A stretch of DNA of 64,000 nucleotides, taken from assembly GCA_029817715.1 (NCBI GenBank), contig JARUPY010000539.1, forward strand, positions 3,261,501-3,325,500, given 5' to 3'. Positions 9,793 to 23,440 of the stretch are shown one piece after another. Below the pieces are notes generated by a model that was not told the DNA's origin, searched no databases, and saw only the letters and a list, made by a program, of their open reading frames with translations. Source of the stretch: Melastoma dodecandrum (lineage: Eukaryota > Streptophyta > Magnoliopsida > Myrtales > Melastomataceae). A program made the position numbers and the translations under genes. Within the stretch, counting starts at the first letter, position 1. Each line of letters opens with the position of its first letter.

Positions 9793-12132
9793 TCAATCCT
9801 TCCTCCTCCCACACAAGTCCTTGAGGTCTCCCTTGCTCCAGTTTGACCCCTGGAGCTCTGCCAGTCTGCACGAGTGTCCCGTTATGATTCGATGAGTCGA
9901 TGGCCTTCCCCAGGGGACTATCCCAAAATCGTCGTTGTATTCTTCCATCCCGTCCACCAAGAATTGCCACACGAAGGAACCGGCCCCGGCCCCGCTCTTT
10001 TCTGAGGATGAGTATATCATGTCGAGGACGGCCTCGAAGAACCTGTCCCGTTTGTTTGGGTCGTAATCTGGGTTTAGGTTAGAGTATCCGAATTCTGTGA
10101 ACATTACAGGCTTCTTCAGGACATTGTCGCCGTCGTCAATGTGGGACTCTACCCACTTCTTGATGTATTCCAGTTCTTCTTCAAATTCTTGTTCGTGAAA
10201 CCTGGTAATTGAGACGAAGGTAGCCTCATTTAGGGGTCCTTTATATTAACCATGCAATGTCGTGAAATAAAGATAAGACGAAAGAACAGATGGATCAAGA
10301 AGGATTTACCAGTGGTCTGGGTATATATGAGCAGAGGCGAAGTCGATATTTGCGAGCTTAGAATCCCGGATGAAATCAGAGCCGAGAAGGGCAGCCCAAT
10401 CTCCTGGATTCACTGTCAACTTCTTTGGGTTCTTAGGGCCATAGAATCCTTCGAGACCCACAGTAATGAGATGTTTGCTGTCTATTGATTTCACGAAACC
10501 TGTCATATCTTTAATCCAACCCTGCAATTCATGCCTCATCAATAAGTACAATTTCCAAACAGGAAATATAAGTCTACTGAACTTTTTAGAAACCATTTCC
10601 CTCCTTTTATACAATTTCTCAACAATCAAAGACATCAGCCCGGAGAAGCATAAAACCAGGAGAAGGTGGCAGATCTGGAAACTAATTTCACCGGGTAAAA
10701 ATAATTTCCCTGTTTTTGTCTCAGGCTTCATTGTTTGTGAGAACCACACGAAAAGGAATAAAAAAGTGTCATCATAGGTTGCCTTACATGAAGGGTGTCT
10801 CCTGAGGGATCTGTCATGCAGCGAGGCTCGTTTATCAGCTCCCATCCGAAAATGGCCGGTTCATCTCTGTACTCAATTCCTGTAATGGTATTCTTCCTTG
10901 TTAATATTGTCTGCCACGAGTAAAAGAAATTCCTTCAATAAAGTTCATAATCTGTATATCTTAACGCAGCATGCACTCAGATGCAGAAACTTGCTACTTC
11001 TGCACTTCCAAATGAAGCTAATACCAATGCTCCAAAGGACAGGCAGAAAAATTGCCCTTCTGTCGTTACACATCTTTCAGACATCTGGTAATTCTGTTCA
11101 TCTGTGCTGTAAAATGCCTGAGTCAGACCACCAATAGAGAGGGACATGAATCTCACCTTCACATAGTCTTTATAGTACTTGCGGATGGAAGGATCGAAGA
11201 AGAAGGAATCATTGGAAGAGCTCACTCCAATACCCTCTTGCCATGCCCACTTAACATATTGGGTCTTCCCACCAAAAGCTCTCAAATTGTTAACCAAGCT
11301 TAGGAGCAATCTCACACCATTCTGTTTCGCCTCTGCAATTACATGATCCAGGGCCTGCCAAACATTGAAAGATACAATCCTAATACGGCAAACCCCTCCC
11401 AAAGAGCAATTAAGAAAAGGGAACCGTATTCAGACGTGGATATTGAAAATGTTCAATGACCTAAGCATCAAATCTAGCTAGGAAGTACTTTGACTAGGTC
11501 ATGTGGGTTTTTCTTGTCCCCTTTCCTTAAGCAGGAATGCCAAGTAAGTAGACAGTTGACGCCAGTATTGACTCAATTCTACAGATTATAAAAAATCCTT
11601 GCCCTTCACCAGCATGTGACATCCTCCATTAAGATATGAAATAATTTCTGCGAAACTGTCCCTTATAATACAGGAAAAAAAACTATCACGCTACACTATC
11701 CAAAGAATAGCGGAAGTTTCACCATACCTTGAAGACTCTCTCATCAAACTTGCCCGGAGAAATCTGGAGAGCGTTGTATTCACCATCATTGAAAGCCCAG
11801 GTTCTACAGACTGTGAGTCCCATTTTAGCACCTTCCTTGAGCATTGCCCCCACCCTCGGCCTGCTATACGCCTCAACCGCCTGGTCCATCAACCAGTAAG
11901 AATTCCAACCGTTTACATAGAAAATCCCGTCATCCACCTCAAAATGAGTCCCGTTGACGGTCACAAAATCCATCTTCTTGTCCACATATAAACTCAATCT
12001 AAAGGTATCCCCAAATGTGGTGTAAATGAAAGCTATACACGTAGCAAATCCCACAATTGGGTAGAACAAACCCATCCCTTTCCCTTGCCCGGCCACCATC
12101 ACTCTACAGTCTACGTGCAGGGATTTCGGCAA
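9793..12132 (-). CDS. MAN: Mannan endo-1,4-beta-mannosidase (GH5)
   Basis: Five exons on the minus strand: 12132-11728, 11354-11157, 10910-10788, 10521-10310 and 10201-9793, totalling about 448 aa. It hydrolyses beta-1,4-mannan backbones in cell walls (known for the family: germination, softening, wood formation). Seen: an N-terminal hydrophobic segment ([17 protein letters not shown]), then the plant mannanase opening [19 protein letters not shown] carries the acid/base Glu (about residue 229), and [10 protein letters not shown] carries the nucleophile Glu (about 349). The C terminus [20 protein letters not shown] is typical. All donors and acceptors are GT-AG and phases agree. The first in-frame ATG (12132) is used; an internal ATG at 12099 is also plausible because related proteins begin just before the hydrophobic segment. 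Confidence 0.93.
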
Positions 12133-15100
12133 ATGATGGACTAATCCCCCCGAAGCAACGATTTTTAAGGATACCCGGATCTCAATTCAACACTGTTACC
12201 CCAAAAAATATGGAGACTTATGATGAATGGCGACATAAAATCAGCTAAACGGAGTAAGAGAATATGAACCGGATACAGACAGGAGCCTAAAAAACACCAA
12301 ACACTCGGACTTTGATGCAGATCCCTATTTGGGTTTCCCAAGGTGACGCGCTGAAAGGAGACAGCAGGTGAACAATGGATTTCGGGGGTTGCTTTATACA
12401 GGGGGTGGTTGGTAAGAAAAGACGGGTTCCACTGCTGAGTAAGAAACCTAGGATGCAAAATCCAGGGCAAGGGGATGGGATGGACACAATCCTTCCCCAG
12501 AAGGCCCCGGTTCAAGGTTGATTACTTGAGCTGGGTGTGGTCCTATGATGAAACCGACAGGTAAGGTTAAAGGGTTGGGGAAAATCAAATGTAGTGGCTG
12601 GTTGGTTTTCTCTGGTTCTCCCCCCCTCTCCCCTCACGATGGGTGTTGATTGCTTTGGACTGAAGCTGACGGCAGACCTGTTTGAGGGACCTCCCCCCCA
12701 TCCTCACCCCTGCTTTTCACAATCATCAGGGTGTAGAAATTCACGATTGTTATCAAAATAATGGAGGAATATTCCAGGAATTGGTTTATGAGGCCAATGG
12801 TTGTCCAAAAGCAGAAAGGAGTTGGGCACAATTGTGGCGAGATTTTATTGTTTTGGGTGAGAGCACCGACAGAACCAATCAAGCCGCCTGTTTAGGACAA
12901 TAACCTAGTTTTTAGTTTCAAGACTCGGTACATTTGTCTTGCATCGACCCATGTGAGTTTTATTCACAGAGAGTAAAAAGTGGGAGGAAAACCATCCTTA
13001 CTGGTCAGAGGTAGGTCGGCCGTCTGACCAAAGGAAAGAATATATACTTTTTTTTTTCCTTTTTCACACTTGAGAGAAGATTTTGATTACTTTAAGGTTT
13101 GGGAACTACGAATAAAAATTGAGAAACTCTGCTATTGATTGATTGTGGGGAATCAAGTAAATGATGCATTAATTTTTGGATTTGCAGTTGCAGAACATGA
13201 CCAAGAATGGGACTGCCCGCCTTCCAAGTTATTCACCGCTTGCTTGAACCAATCCTCCCTTCAAGTTACGGACACATCCACTCTATGTGATGCAAAAATT
13301 GAATGGTAATTCCACTCTACTCCTTTTACACAAACGCCTACAAAGTAAGGGCCTGCGATTGTTGTTGTCGGCAGCTGTCGGTGCCCAAGCCCCATTACCC
13401 TTTAACCATATGGTTTTGGTTTTTTCTCATAGTTAAATACAAAAGAAAAGGATAGACCTTTCTATATTTGCAATGACCTGTATCATTCCTACCCATTAAA
13501 GAATAGACAACTCAATGGAGTGGAGCTAACGGGAGGGGGGGGGACCAGAACCAGAACTCAGCCAATGTTCAAACCCCAATTCTCCATCAGTTCATTGATT
13601 CTTTCTGGGATTAAATTGGCCATGGCTTCTTACATCAACAAGGCTTAAGACATGATAAGCTTTTCACATGTAAGAAGCTTTCCCAAGGAATGAATCCTGC
13701 AGGGAAATTGTTGCTAAATTTGTGGCCTCCAAGGGAATGACATCCCTATTCCCTCCCCAGTTTCACAAGCATCATAATATACAGAAACAAATGTCAGCAT
13801 CTGTAATACCGAAACAGAAATATGGTTTAGCTTAATCACAAGTGCGCCTAAGTATATCTTAATTGGCATTAACAAAAAGTTAAGACTAATCCCTCCCTTT
13901 GCAGCACATGGAGTTTCACGTAATCCCCCCTCAAACTCCGGACAGAGGAGTTCGAGCAAAGGATCGTTAATGGGAAATTAGAGGGAACTTGATACAGTTA
14001 ATTACATCATTTGCATTATTTTATTATCAAAAGTCAGCTTTTACCAATTAATAATTATTTTGAATTCACAAAAATAATTTATGTACATCGGTTTCTTTCA
14101 TCTGCACTCTTATTAATGTTGAATCCGTTAAAGAGTTATCGTGTCCCCGTTTTTATCTCTTTACAAATTGAAAATTTTTTTTAATTAGTTTTAACAACTC
14201 GATGCGAAACTTTTTATAAATTGAATATTCGTAAGATTGAGAAAAATAAAGTTAACTTATTATTCATATATCACACGTGTTTGTAATTATTTCCGACGAG
14301 ATTTTCTCAACTACAACATGTTTGATCAGTGAGTTTATTATTTGTTAAGGCCATGTGTTATAAGAAGAAATTCAAGGAAGCTCTCTGACCTTGGAATAAG
14401 CCAATTTCTTATCCACTTCACACGCTCCTCCCCTCGGCCTGACCAGCACACGCCGAGGACACTGATGGTTAGACACACTCACCGATCCGCCACGAGCTTG
14501 AAGGAAAAAGGCCCTTATTTCATGGAACCCCACGGACCCCACCAACCCATCTCAAAATGCATAGCATGTTGCTGAGATTTAGCATCCCTTTTGCAGAATG
14601 CCTTCATCCTCTACAGCCCATCTTCATCCAACACAAGTTTAGGTTTGTCGAGCCCGTTTCATACCAGCACAATTACAGAAAAAAACGCCAGATGGTTGTA
14701 ATCCTCGTCGGTTCACCGAGAGTAGAGTTAAGCCAATGCGACCAATCACCCAAACAAAACATGGCAGCGGCCTTTCCGTGATGAATTCCAATAAGAAGGA
14801 ACAGATTGCGGGGCAAATGAATTAATGCCTTTTTTCAAGTTCTGGTAGCTGAAGACATTAGACAGCGTATGGAGGGGCAGATGATGAATGAAAAAACATC
14901 ATGTGTAGTTTGGATGTACATATACGGTATTAATGCCACGTCACGTATAATAATTAGAGCCGGGAGGAGATGAATATGAAGAATCGGTAGGCATCCAGGT
15001 GGGGAGAAGGTGGTGGTGGGGGATGAGATAGGATGGGGCAGCCAAGCCACAGGCACTATCTCGAGCGACACCTACCACCAAAAGTCGCAGCCCCCCCATG

Positions 15101-16055
15101 CCATGCCATGCCCACTTAACGAATCGTCAAGGCTCAAACCACATAGTATAGAGATGGTGGTGGTGGTTACCTTTACTTTTGACGTATGGTATGGATGAAG
15201 TATATAGTTTAGTAATGTCTGTCCGGGTAAGGGAGACAATGCCCTCCGTTCTGCATAGCATGGGGGTGGCTACTCCCTTGTCTCCCAAACCCCGCTTCCA
15301 TAACTTTTTTTCCTTTTTATCCGATCAAATTTTCATTTTTTTCTCTTAAAAAACTAGTGTGTGTGTACTTTGTTCCCAAAAAGTCCACTCTTTTTTTTAG
15401 TTGGTTGGTTTGGAATTTATGAATTGGGTTGTGGTTGATAGTAGTAGAGTAGCAGTAGTGGGTAGAGAGGCCCTCCCTCCCTTCACAGGGGAGACAATGC
15501 CCGCCTTCTCTCCTGATGATAATCCAAGGATAAAAAGTTTGGTACAAAGGTTTAGGTTGCGGACATCGTCGTCTCTGTCATTCCTCCTTTGGGTGTGGAA
15601 TGATGAAATGGGGTCTCTGACAAACCATCATCTCATCCCCTCCCTATCACTCTCCCATGCTTCAAAACTCCAAGCCAACATCAATCGGATGGGCATTCCA
15701 TTCTTACATTCACCAACTCACCCTCTTTTACATTTTTACCAAGTGACAACGCCTCCCTTCCAGATTTCGTCCAACTCTTTTCCCACTACCAAAAGCAAAA
15801 ACGCACATCTCACCTTACGATATCATTTCCCCGCTTGGCCATCTCAGATCGAAAATTACAAGAGAAATTGATATTTCATTGCACATAAGAAAAAACAAGG
15901 CCAGAAGAGCACAATTACAGAACAGCACAAGTTATGAAAAAAAGAATCCGATTTTCCGGCAGATGAAGTTAGCAGACACGTTTTCACCATACGATGGACC
16001 TGTTCAGACAAAATGTATGTAAACCCAGCTTTCCCCCATTGGATCCTGTCCTGTC
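12133..16055. other. Long intergenic region, no gene recognised
   Basis: About 3.9 kb between the mannanase and CCCH genes. It is AT-rich around 13980-14340. Several ORFs (for example 15401-15871, plus) have no family similarity and mixed composition. The phrase GGGAGACAATGCCC occurs at about 15232 and 15489, perhaps a local repeat. I see no RNA gene or transposon ends. Confidence 0.45.
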
Positions 16056-17220
16056 CTACATCAGGAGCTCGTCCACCCATCCCACGTCCGGGTCCGTCGT
16101 TCCGGGACCATCAATCCGGCCGACTTCATCACAGAATAGTCCCCTGTGGGGGACGTTGTTATTCCTGAAGCGATTCGGGGGGCTTGGGCTTGGGGTGGAT
16201 GGAGACGCTACGAATTGAGGTTGAGGTTGCTCTTCTGCCGCCTTGTTGGGGATGTCGAGCCAGGGCAGATTGCCGTTCCTGAACCTCCTCTCATACATCT
16301 GCATTGAATCAAAGCTGCTCATGATCTCATTCAATACGTCGTTGTAGCTGATGCCGCCGCCGTTTGACCCGATTGGGCCGGGATGGGTGACAAAGCGGTC
16401 CGGGCATAGGGAGACAGAGGAGAGCCCTGCGAGCGACCTCCTCTTCAGAGGGGACAGGGGAGGCGACAGGGACGTGGATGGGGACAAGGGAGGCGACAGG
16501 TTCGACATGTCGAGGAGGGTTGATCTGGGAGACGAGAAGCTGTTGACCGAGTGGCAGAACACACAGCAGTGAGGCTCGGCCTGGTGCTTCCTTTCCTGTA
16601 CGGGAGGGGGTTCGTCTGGCTGGACCGGGAGGATGCGAAGCTGCCGTGGCGTGTGCGCAAAGAAGCACACCTTCCTCTGGCAGTTCTTCCCATCCTTGCA
16701 TGCCTCCGTCCTATACCTACACAAAATCCAAAGAAATCTGCTTGTCGATCGAGTCGGTAACTCCCCCGAATCAACTTACACCGAATTCGATTCAATTTTA
16801 CCTCGACGGGTGAAGCCAGCACTCGAACACACCGTGAGAGAACTCACAATTATCCCCGCGGCTACACGTCCCGCGCCGGTGTTCCGCGCAAACAGCCCCC
16901 GAGTAATGATACTTCCTGGGATCCCTGCGCCGGGCCTTCTCACCAGGGTGAGCAAAGGGACAGTCAGTCCAGTCATGGCTCCTGCTCCTGGTACACCTCC
17001 TCACCTTGAATTCGAACATGCGGAAATGATCCGACGAGTAAGGGTCGGAGTCCGAGTCGGAGGAATCGCCCCCGCCTCCGGGCAGGAACTTCCCCAGGCT
17101 ACCCTCGGCAGGGAAAGAGTCACGACACTCCTTGCGGGAGACGAGCTTGCGGGGAGGGATCTCATGGGGCTTATGGTGGTGGAACTTGTGGTGGTGGTGG
17201 TCGGCGCAAACGGTGCCCAT
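16056..17220 (-). CDS. CCCH tandem zinc-finger protein, RR-TZF type
   Basis: Two exons on the minus strand: 17220-16802 and 16716-16056, giving about 359 aa. The split codon AG|G makes the Arg before YRTEACKDG. Seen: an Arg-rich region with an extra Cys/His cluster ([18 protein letters not shown], about 74-91). TZF finger 1 is C-x7-C-x5-C-x3-H (C111, C119, C125, H129). Finger 2 is C-x5-C-x4-C-x3-H (C146, C152, C157, H161), followed by [10 protein letters not shown]. This is the plant RR-TZF signature; known members bind RNA, shuttle between nucleus and cytoplasmic granules, and act in ABA, stress and seed responses. The C-terminal half is Ser/Pro-rich, including the SPPLSPS motif. Most plant members are intronless or have few introns; the intron here lies between the two fingers. 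Confidence 0.92.
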
Positions 17221-17318
17221 CTTTGGCCGTATATTGCTCTTGGAATCCCGACAGCTAACCTAAGAAGAATGAACCGGTGCCTGAGATACGAGGCGGTAAG
17301 AAAATGGGGTAGGAGGGA

Positions 17319-17325
17319 ATTTATA
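17319..17325 (-). promoter_or_regulatory. Possible TATA box of the CCCH gene
   Basis: TATAAAT on the minus strand, about 100 bp upstream of the start codon at 17220; a plausible core promoter position given a short 5' UTR. Confidence 0.4.
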
Positions 17326-17329
17326 CCGT

Positions 17330-18784
17330 GGGAGGTGAGGGTTTTGGGGGTTGATGCCGTGGCTGCATGGCATTAGGTGTAAGCATGCAGTGAAAGAACA
17401 TGTGGCAGCTTCGTGGGTCCTACGTGTAGTCATCTCAACACATTACAATATTGCCACGCAATGGATTGGACTGGATTCTTCTTCTTCTTATGATGTCGTG
17501 CGTTTTTCTTTTCCTTTACCAACCGACTTTAATTAAAAGGGAAAAGGAGGAGGAGGAGGAGGAGAGGATTCTGTGTGATGATGGGGGGGGGGGATATGTA
17601 TGGGAACCCCCCGAAGAAAAACTATGTGCGTTTTACTGATTTCAGAATATTTGAGAACTGGAATCAATGGATAATTACGTATTAATGTTTGTATCTGTGG
17701 TTGGCATATGTCCAAGGACTTCACGCGGGGTGCAGATGGCGATCACGTGCCCCCCCCCCCCCAAAAAAAAAAAAAAATTGGAACTACAAAACAAGCGGTG
17801 CGAATACCGACAAACAACAAATGAATAAAATAAATAATAATAATATTATGGGAGAATTTAGGCGAGTACTACTACTACTACTACTACTCTCTGGTCTATC
17901 TGAATCTATACTTACTCTATGCTTTTATATACGTGAGCGTTTACCTTCAAACAAAACCAAGGAGGTACAGGTTTTTGGATCAGGCCTCATCAAAATTCTT
18001 TGGGACTATCTTTTCTTGTCCGTTTCCTTCAAATGTCTCTTCTCTCATCTCTCTCCCCCTTTGTCCTTTTTAGCCTTGGGACGATCTTTCTTTTCTCTCT
18101 CTCTCTTTTTTTTTTTTTATTATCATTACGAAAGAGGCAAGAAGGGTTCGTTATCTGATTATGCACTATATCTTAAGCGGGCCCTGATAGCCCAAACTAT
18201 TCAATGGTTATTGGGCTTCTACTTGGGCCTTAGCAACGATGGATCATTTAATTTTATATTCAGGAAGGATTTAACTGCCCACGTCGGTCGAAGGTGGGCT
18301 GTTGAAACATCTGATTTTGATGATCCTTTGGGTCTTGCAATTATATTTGATGTCAGTCAGACTGACTAATACACCCAAAATCAATGAAGCGAGAAGGCCT
18401 TTTTAGATTTTTATTATCGCTATTAGTTATTCAAAAGTTAAGTGGGTAACAACTAATATTAACGAGACAGGTGCCAAGCCTAATTGCAATTAGCCTACTA
18501 GTATTCTTAGCATTTAATGCAGGATTACCAAACTTGTATTTTTTTTTATTATGCCGAAACGACGTCATTTGATCCTTGTTGCGACCTTTCGGAGCTGGTG
18601 GTTTGATTCGGGGAGGAAAATATGTCCGTTGTGAATTGTGTGACGTCGCGCTACGATTTCAAAGAAGTTTTTCGACCGTTGGGACCTTCCCCCCCATATC
18701 CCTTTTCTCCCATCGTCCCCTTGCGAATTAAACGCTCTCAAGTCGCAGTCTCCGCCTCCTTAGAGGTGCGCTGAATTATTTACG
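17330..18784. other. Intergenic with simple-sequence runs
   Basis: Contains a C-run followed by an A-run (about 17750-17777), an ACT trinucleotide repeat (about 17867-17887) and a T-run near 18107-18118. A 226-codon ORF (17689-18369) runs through these low-complexity tracts and matches no known family. The last 200 bp before 18785 are presumably the TPX2 promoter and 5' UTR. Confidence 0.5.
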
Positions 18785-21700
18785 ATGGCTGCGGACGGGG
18801 AACCAAAGTCGAACGAGGATGCGGAAGAGAACACTCCGCTAATGATCATTGATCCCACATACGAGTTCTCAGCACCACGATTCTATGATTTCATTGATGG
18901 CGAGACGCAGAAGGAAGAGCGCACAGCGGAGCTCTGGTTCGATGGCGGCCTCAGCCACGGTCCTTCCCGTAAGTCGTTGGCATCTCGTAGTTCGGTTATT
19001 GTTTGATGTTTTTCTTTGGGAGAGAAGGATCAGGGTTTCCACTTCTGGTAGCGGATTCTGTGACAGTTATTGACATGTGCGAGCAGTCGGTTAGGTTTTG
19101 GTTAATCAAGAAACTAGGGTTTCTGAAATTGATCTCCGGGAATTGGCTTGTTGAGTTCCCAGCGGATGGCGGAGAAGTTTGTGCTTAGACGGCATTGCTC
19201 GGTTGTGTATGTTTGGTTGATTGTAGCTTGCGATATCTCATGTCTGCATGACTGATCATATACGTGTCTGGGTTGCAGCGTACATGTCCAGAGTGAAGAC
19301 AGGGAGGAGATCCATAAAAGTTGAGCCTTTGTGTGATTTCAGTGAGGCGGAACCAACACATGAGGTAAGAAACGCTCTTCCACATTTGTGGGTTTTGACA
19401 ATCATAGAAGGTGGAATATATGGTAATGGATTTTGCTTCAGGAAATGGAACCCGATGGAACAACAAATTGTTCAGAAGGGAAGCTTAAATCAGAGCCAAC
19501 TGCTGGCACCAACAGAGAAGCCCTGGAGAGCAAATCATCACATGTCGGCCAACCTGGAAATCACGTACTGATCTGTGAATCTTTGTTTCATTTTAGCCGG
19601 TCTAATTGTCTAGAGAGTCAATTCACACTGGATCAAAACATATTCAGATATCTGTCCCAGAAGAACCAGGCAAAATAGATGGTCCCGATGCTGGTTCAGG
19701 AGTGAGGTACTGGTGCTTTGTCAGGTGTGAATGTAGATTGATTATAAAAAATGTGAAGAGTGATCAATTTTCATTTGTTCCAGTGATCATAAAACAAAGC
19801 AATTGGAGGTTCCCTCTAGTGAGAAGGTCAGTGTCGGTCCTCCTCATGAAGGAGTTGGAGTTCACACTCCTAAGCCACAAGTAAGTTCGAAGGAGTCGGC
19901 TTCCCGTTCCATGAAGAATAGGACTGCCCAAAAGATAGCAGGTCTTATAAAGAATCCTTCTGCACTGAAAAACAAGAACCCAGTGCAGTCCTCCCAAGCT
20001 AAATGCAAGACAATGTTAAAAACCGAGATGGCTAAAAGGTTGATAGATCTGCCCTGTCTTTCTCGGAGTGACCCTTACCATTTCTGGCGGATGTTCTTTT
20101 ACTGAATATCTTGGAATTTCTAGGGACTTGAACAATAAAGATGCTTCCTCTACTCTAAATCTGGCACAAGAGAACCAGGCAATCAAGCGCCAGAAGTTGG
20201 ATGGAGGGAAGTCTAGGCTGGTAATATTTTAGAGTAAAGAAAACATTTTTTTCTTGATGATGTTACCTCTTTATGTTGCTGATAGATGATAATTAATACG
20301 TTTTTCTTTCAGATCTTAAATGTCAAGCCACAAGTCTTACCCCGTAAGTGGAAAATGGGCCTGTCCAGCGACAAATCCGGCTTATGCAGTTCTGTAGCCA
20401 GTAGCAAGACACGGAAAGAGGATAGAAAGGTATATTGTTTCTGAAGAATAGAAGTAAAAAGCTTCTTTTGTTGGATATGAGATGGCTTCTGACTTTCAAT
20501 GATATTAACAGATGTACATCAGAGAACCAACTGCACCATTCATATCAGCAGCAGAGATGATAAAGAAGTTTCAATCCAGTACTAGAGATTTATCCCTACC
20601 ATTTAGCTCTGTATCACATGTAAGTACAGTTATTTGAGATGAGTCAACCGGTTATTCTTTGTTGCACGTCAGATTGAACATTTTCTGGAACTATGCCATA
20701 CAGGGAAAGCCTAAGCTCACTCTGACAAGGCCAAAAGAACCTGAATTTGAAACAGCACAACGCATTCGTCTAGTTAAGGTGAAAAGCACTGCTGAGATCG
20801 AGGAAGAGATGATGGCTAAGATTCCAAAGTTCAAAGCTAGACCTCTAAACAAGAAGGCAAGTTTCTATTTGCTTTCTTCCACCTGCTGTATGAGATTGTC
20901 CAGCCTTGTACTTACTCTGGTCTTTTCTTGACAGATTCTGGATGCTCCAACTTTATCTGCACCACAGAGAAGTGTACCCAAGCCGCCGGAATTTCAGGTA
21001 AAATATTCCAGTAACATGCATCTTAATTGGTGGCCTGGCTTCTTTGGCTAAGACTGATAATTTTTCCATGATTGCAGGAGTTTCGTTTAAAAACTATGGA
21101 GAGGGCCAATAGCAATGCTGAGTCAGGAGCCTCTATCACCCCATCTGAGATGACTCATCACCAGGTCTTAATAGCATCCATATCCATTCTCCTTTATTAT
21201 GAATTTTGTTACAGAATGTGACCTTGCATCTACTGAACTTTCATCTCAAAGGCTAATGAATGGAAACCACATCTCACTGAACCTCGAGCTCCCACTCTTC
21301 TAACATCCTTGAGGGCCCGACCAACCGCTGTGAAAACATCCGTGGAAGTTGAGCAAGAAGAACTAGAAAAGGCACCTAAGTTTAAGGCGAGGCCTTTGAA
21401 TAAAAAGGTATCCATTGTACTTCTATTTACATTGGTGGCTTTGGAAACATGTAAAATTGCTATGGTGTTGCCACTGAAGAATGTGAATGTCCTAGATATT
21501 TGAAAGCAAGGGGAATCTGGGTATGTTCTGCAATGCAAAGAAGCTTGTAACCATTCCACAAGAGTTCCACTTTGCTACTGATGAAAGGTTTCCTCCTCCA
21601 GCTGCTATGTGTGACATGTTTGACAAGGTATGCATGAGTGCCTGTTCTTGTTAATAGCCTGTTTTAGGCGTCTCTGGTTTCTCTAACTGGCCTTCCATTT

Positions 21701-23018
21701 CATTCTTGTTTACTTCAGCTTTCCTTGAAATCGAACCCCCAACTAGAGAACCCACTTCCCAAAAAGACACCGGCTATTCCATTTCATCTACACACGGAAG
21801 TATGGTTAATGTCAACCATGTTTGCATTTGGTAAAAAGAAAATGTGTGTTGTTTCCATGTCCCCTTCTCATATTCGATCTCTATTTCTTTCAGGAAAGAG
21901 GAGCTGAGAAGGAGAGGAAATTTAGGACAGAATTAACGCAGAAACAGTTGGAGGAGGAAAGAACAAGGATTCCTAAAGCCAGTCCTTATCCTTACACAAC
22001 AGATTTTCCAGTGGTACATGTTTCTATTTGATACACAACCTTAAACTCCGTGCGTCACAAATTCTTTTAAACAGTAACGCATCTGCACCTAGGTTCCACC
22101 TAAACCAGAGCCAAAACAATGCACGAAGCCAGAGCCATTTCAGCTCGAAAGTCTCGTGAGGCATGAGGAGGAGCTTCACAAAGAAATGGAGGAAAGGAAA
22201 AGAATGGAAAGAGAGGAGGCCGAGATGAGGATCTTCAAAGCACAGCCGATTCTGAAAGAGTAAGCTGAAGTGAAATTAGCCCTTGCTGTTAATATTTTCT
22301 GCAAAGGAACGGCTGCCTGATTACCTTTTGTTTTGTCAAATACTATTACATCAGGGACCCAATTTCAATTCCAGAAAAAGTTCGGAGACCTCTCACACAG
22401 GTCCAGGAATTCTGTCTTCAATCAGATCACAGAGCAGTAGACCGAGCAGAGTACGACCATAAGGTATCAACCATTAAGAGCTCTGAAGTTCGTTGCTTCG
22501 AACTTCTTTGTACCCTTAAGGGAAGGACGTTGCTGTTGGAACTTCTTTGTGATAATTTCCTTATTTTTTAGATCAAAGAGAAGGAGGTGGAGTATAAAAG
22601 GCATCGAGAGGAGATTGAAGCAGCCAAAGTGGTATTCTGCTGCCTAGACTTGCACTATTCACAAAGCAGCAATGATGTTCTTGCATCTGTGACTAAAAAG
22701 ATGTTTTCTGTTGTATATAGATGGAAGAAGAAAAAGCCCTGAAACGACTCAGAAGGACGTTGGTTCACCATTCCAAGCCTGTCCCAAATTTCAGCCATCC
22801 GTTTCATCCTCAAAAGTATGGTCGAGAAACCAGAATAACTTCTATTCATGAGATAAATTTTAGCATTCTGATAACCAACTGTCTGTATATTCAGGTCCTT
22901 GAAAGAAACAACCAGAGCAAAGTCCCCCAAGTTAAGAGTTCTACGTAGGAAGCAAGAAAATCAAGTGACCGCAGCACATTTTGGTGGTTCCAGCGCAGCT
23001 GCCACTAACATGAGATGA
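18785..23018 (+). CDS. TPX2: TPX2, spindle assembly factor
   Basis: Twenty exons: 18785-18968, 19279-19364, 19442-19564, 19618-19706, 19784-20038, 20124-20220, 20313-20429, 20512-20619, 20704-20856, 20935-20997, 21078-21164, 21252-21407, 21496-21627, 21719-21799, 21894-22013, 22093-22259, 22355-22463, 22572-22631, 22721-22815 and 22895-23018; total 2406 nt, about 801 aa. TPX2 nucleates microtubules and activates and targets Aurora kinase in prospindle and spindle assembly, and is released from importin by Ran-GTP. Seen: the N-terminal Aurora-binding-like YEFSAPRFYDF, then PYMSRVKTGRRS, NRTAQKIAGLIKNPSALK, two copies of KFKARPLNKK, IPQEFHFATDER, and the basic coiled-coil C-terminal TPX2 domain ending FHPQKSLKETTRAKSPKLRV. 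Intron 9 has a GC donor (AAG|GCAAGT). Intron 3 in this model is only 53 nt, so the exon 3/4 junction is tentative. Confidence 0.92.
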
Positions 23019-23440
23019 TGATTTTCTGCATTGCAGCTAATGTAGAACACGTTCAAGACCATTTGAACTGAATATGCAACATGAAAGGAGGATGAGGGGG
23101 GGGGGGGGAGAGGAAGTTGTAGGAAACCCCTTACAGTACGTAGATAGATTTGTAATGGGATTGACAGCATTGATTCAATTCAATGAGTGCATTTACCAGC
23201 TTAAGCCTTTCTGTTTGTTCTCCCATCAATGTTCCTCATCGACCTGGTTGGTTAGATGGTCCCCAAATCTGAAAATATGGAGCATTCCCGTTGGCAACAA
23301 GAGGAGGCCAGCCAATACTTGCAACCGAAAATTACGTTGATCAGAACCCGAAATAGAACTGATAGGCACCATTCATTTACTACAAAGACATTACAACAGT
23401 GGAACAAATATAGCGTAAAGAGGGGGATCCATTTAATTAA
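23019..23440. other. Convergent 3' region of TPX2 and the SBP gene
   Basis: Contains the probable 3' UTRs of two convergent genes and a G-run (about 23096-23109). No separate gene was recognised. Confidence 0.5.

Noticed and set aside
15401..15871. 156-codon ORF
   Set aside because: No recognisable domain, no splice context and no conserved composition.
16327..17376. Alternative frames overlapping the CCCH gene on both strands
   Set aside because: The spliced minus-strand model contains both complete zinc fingers; the others have no domain.
17689..18369. 226-codon ORF
   Set aside because: Runs through C-, A-, ACT- and T-tracts and matches no family; low-complexity read-through.
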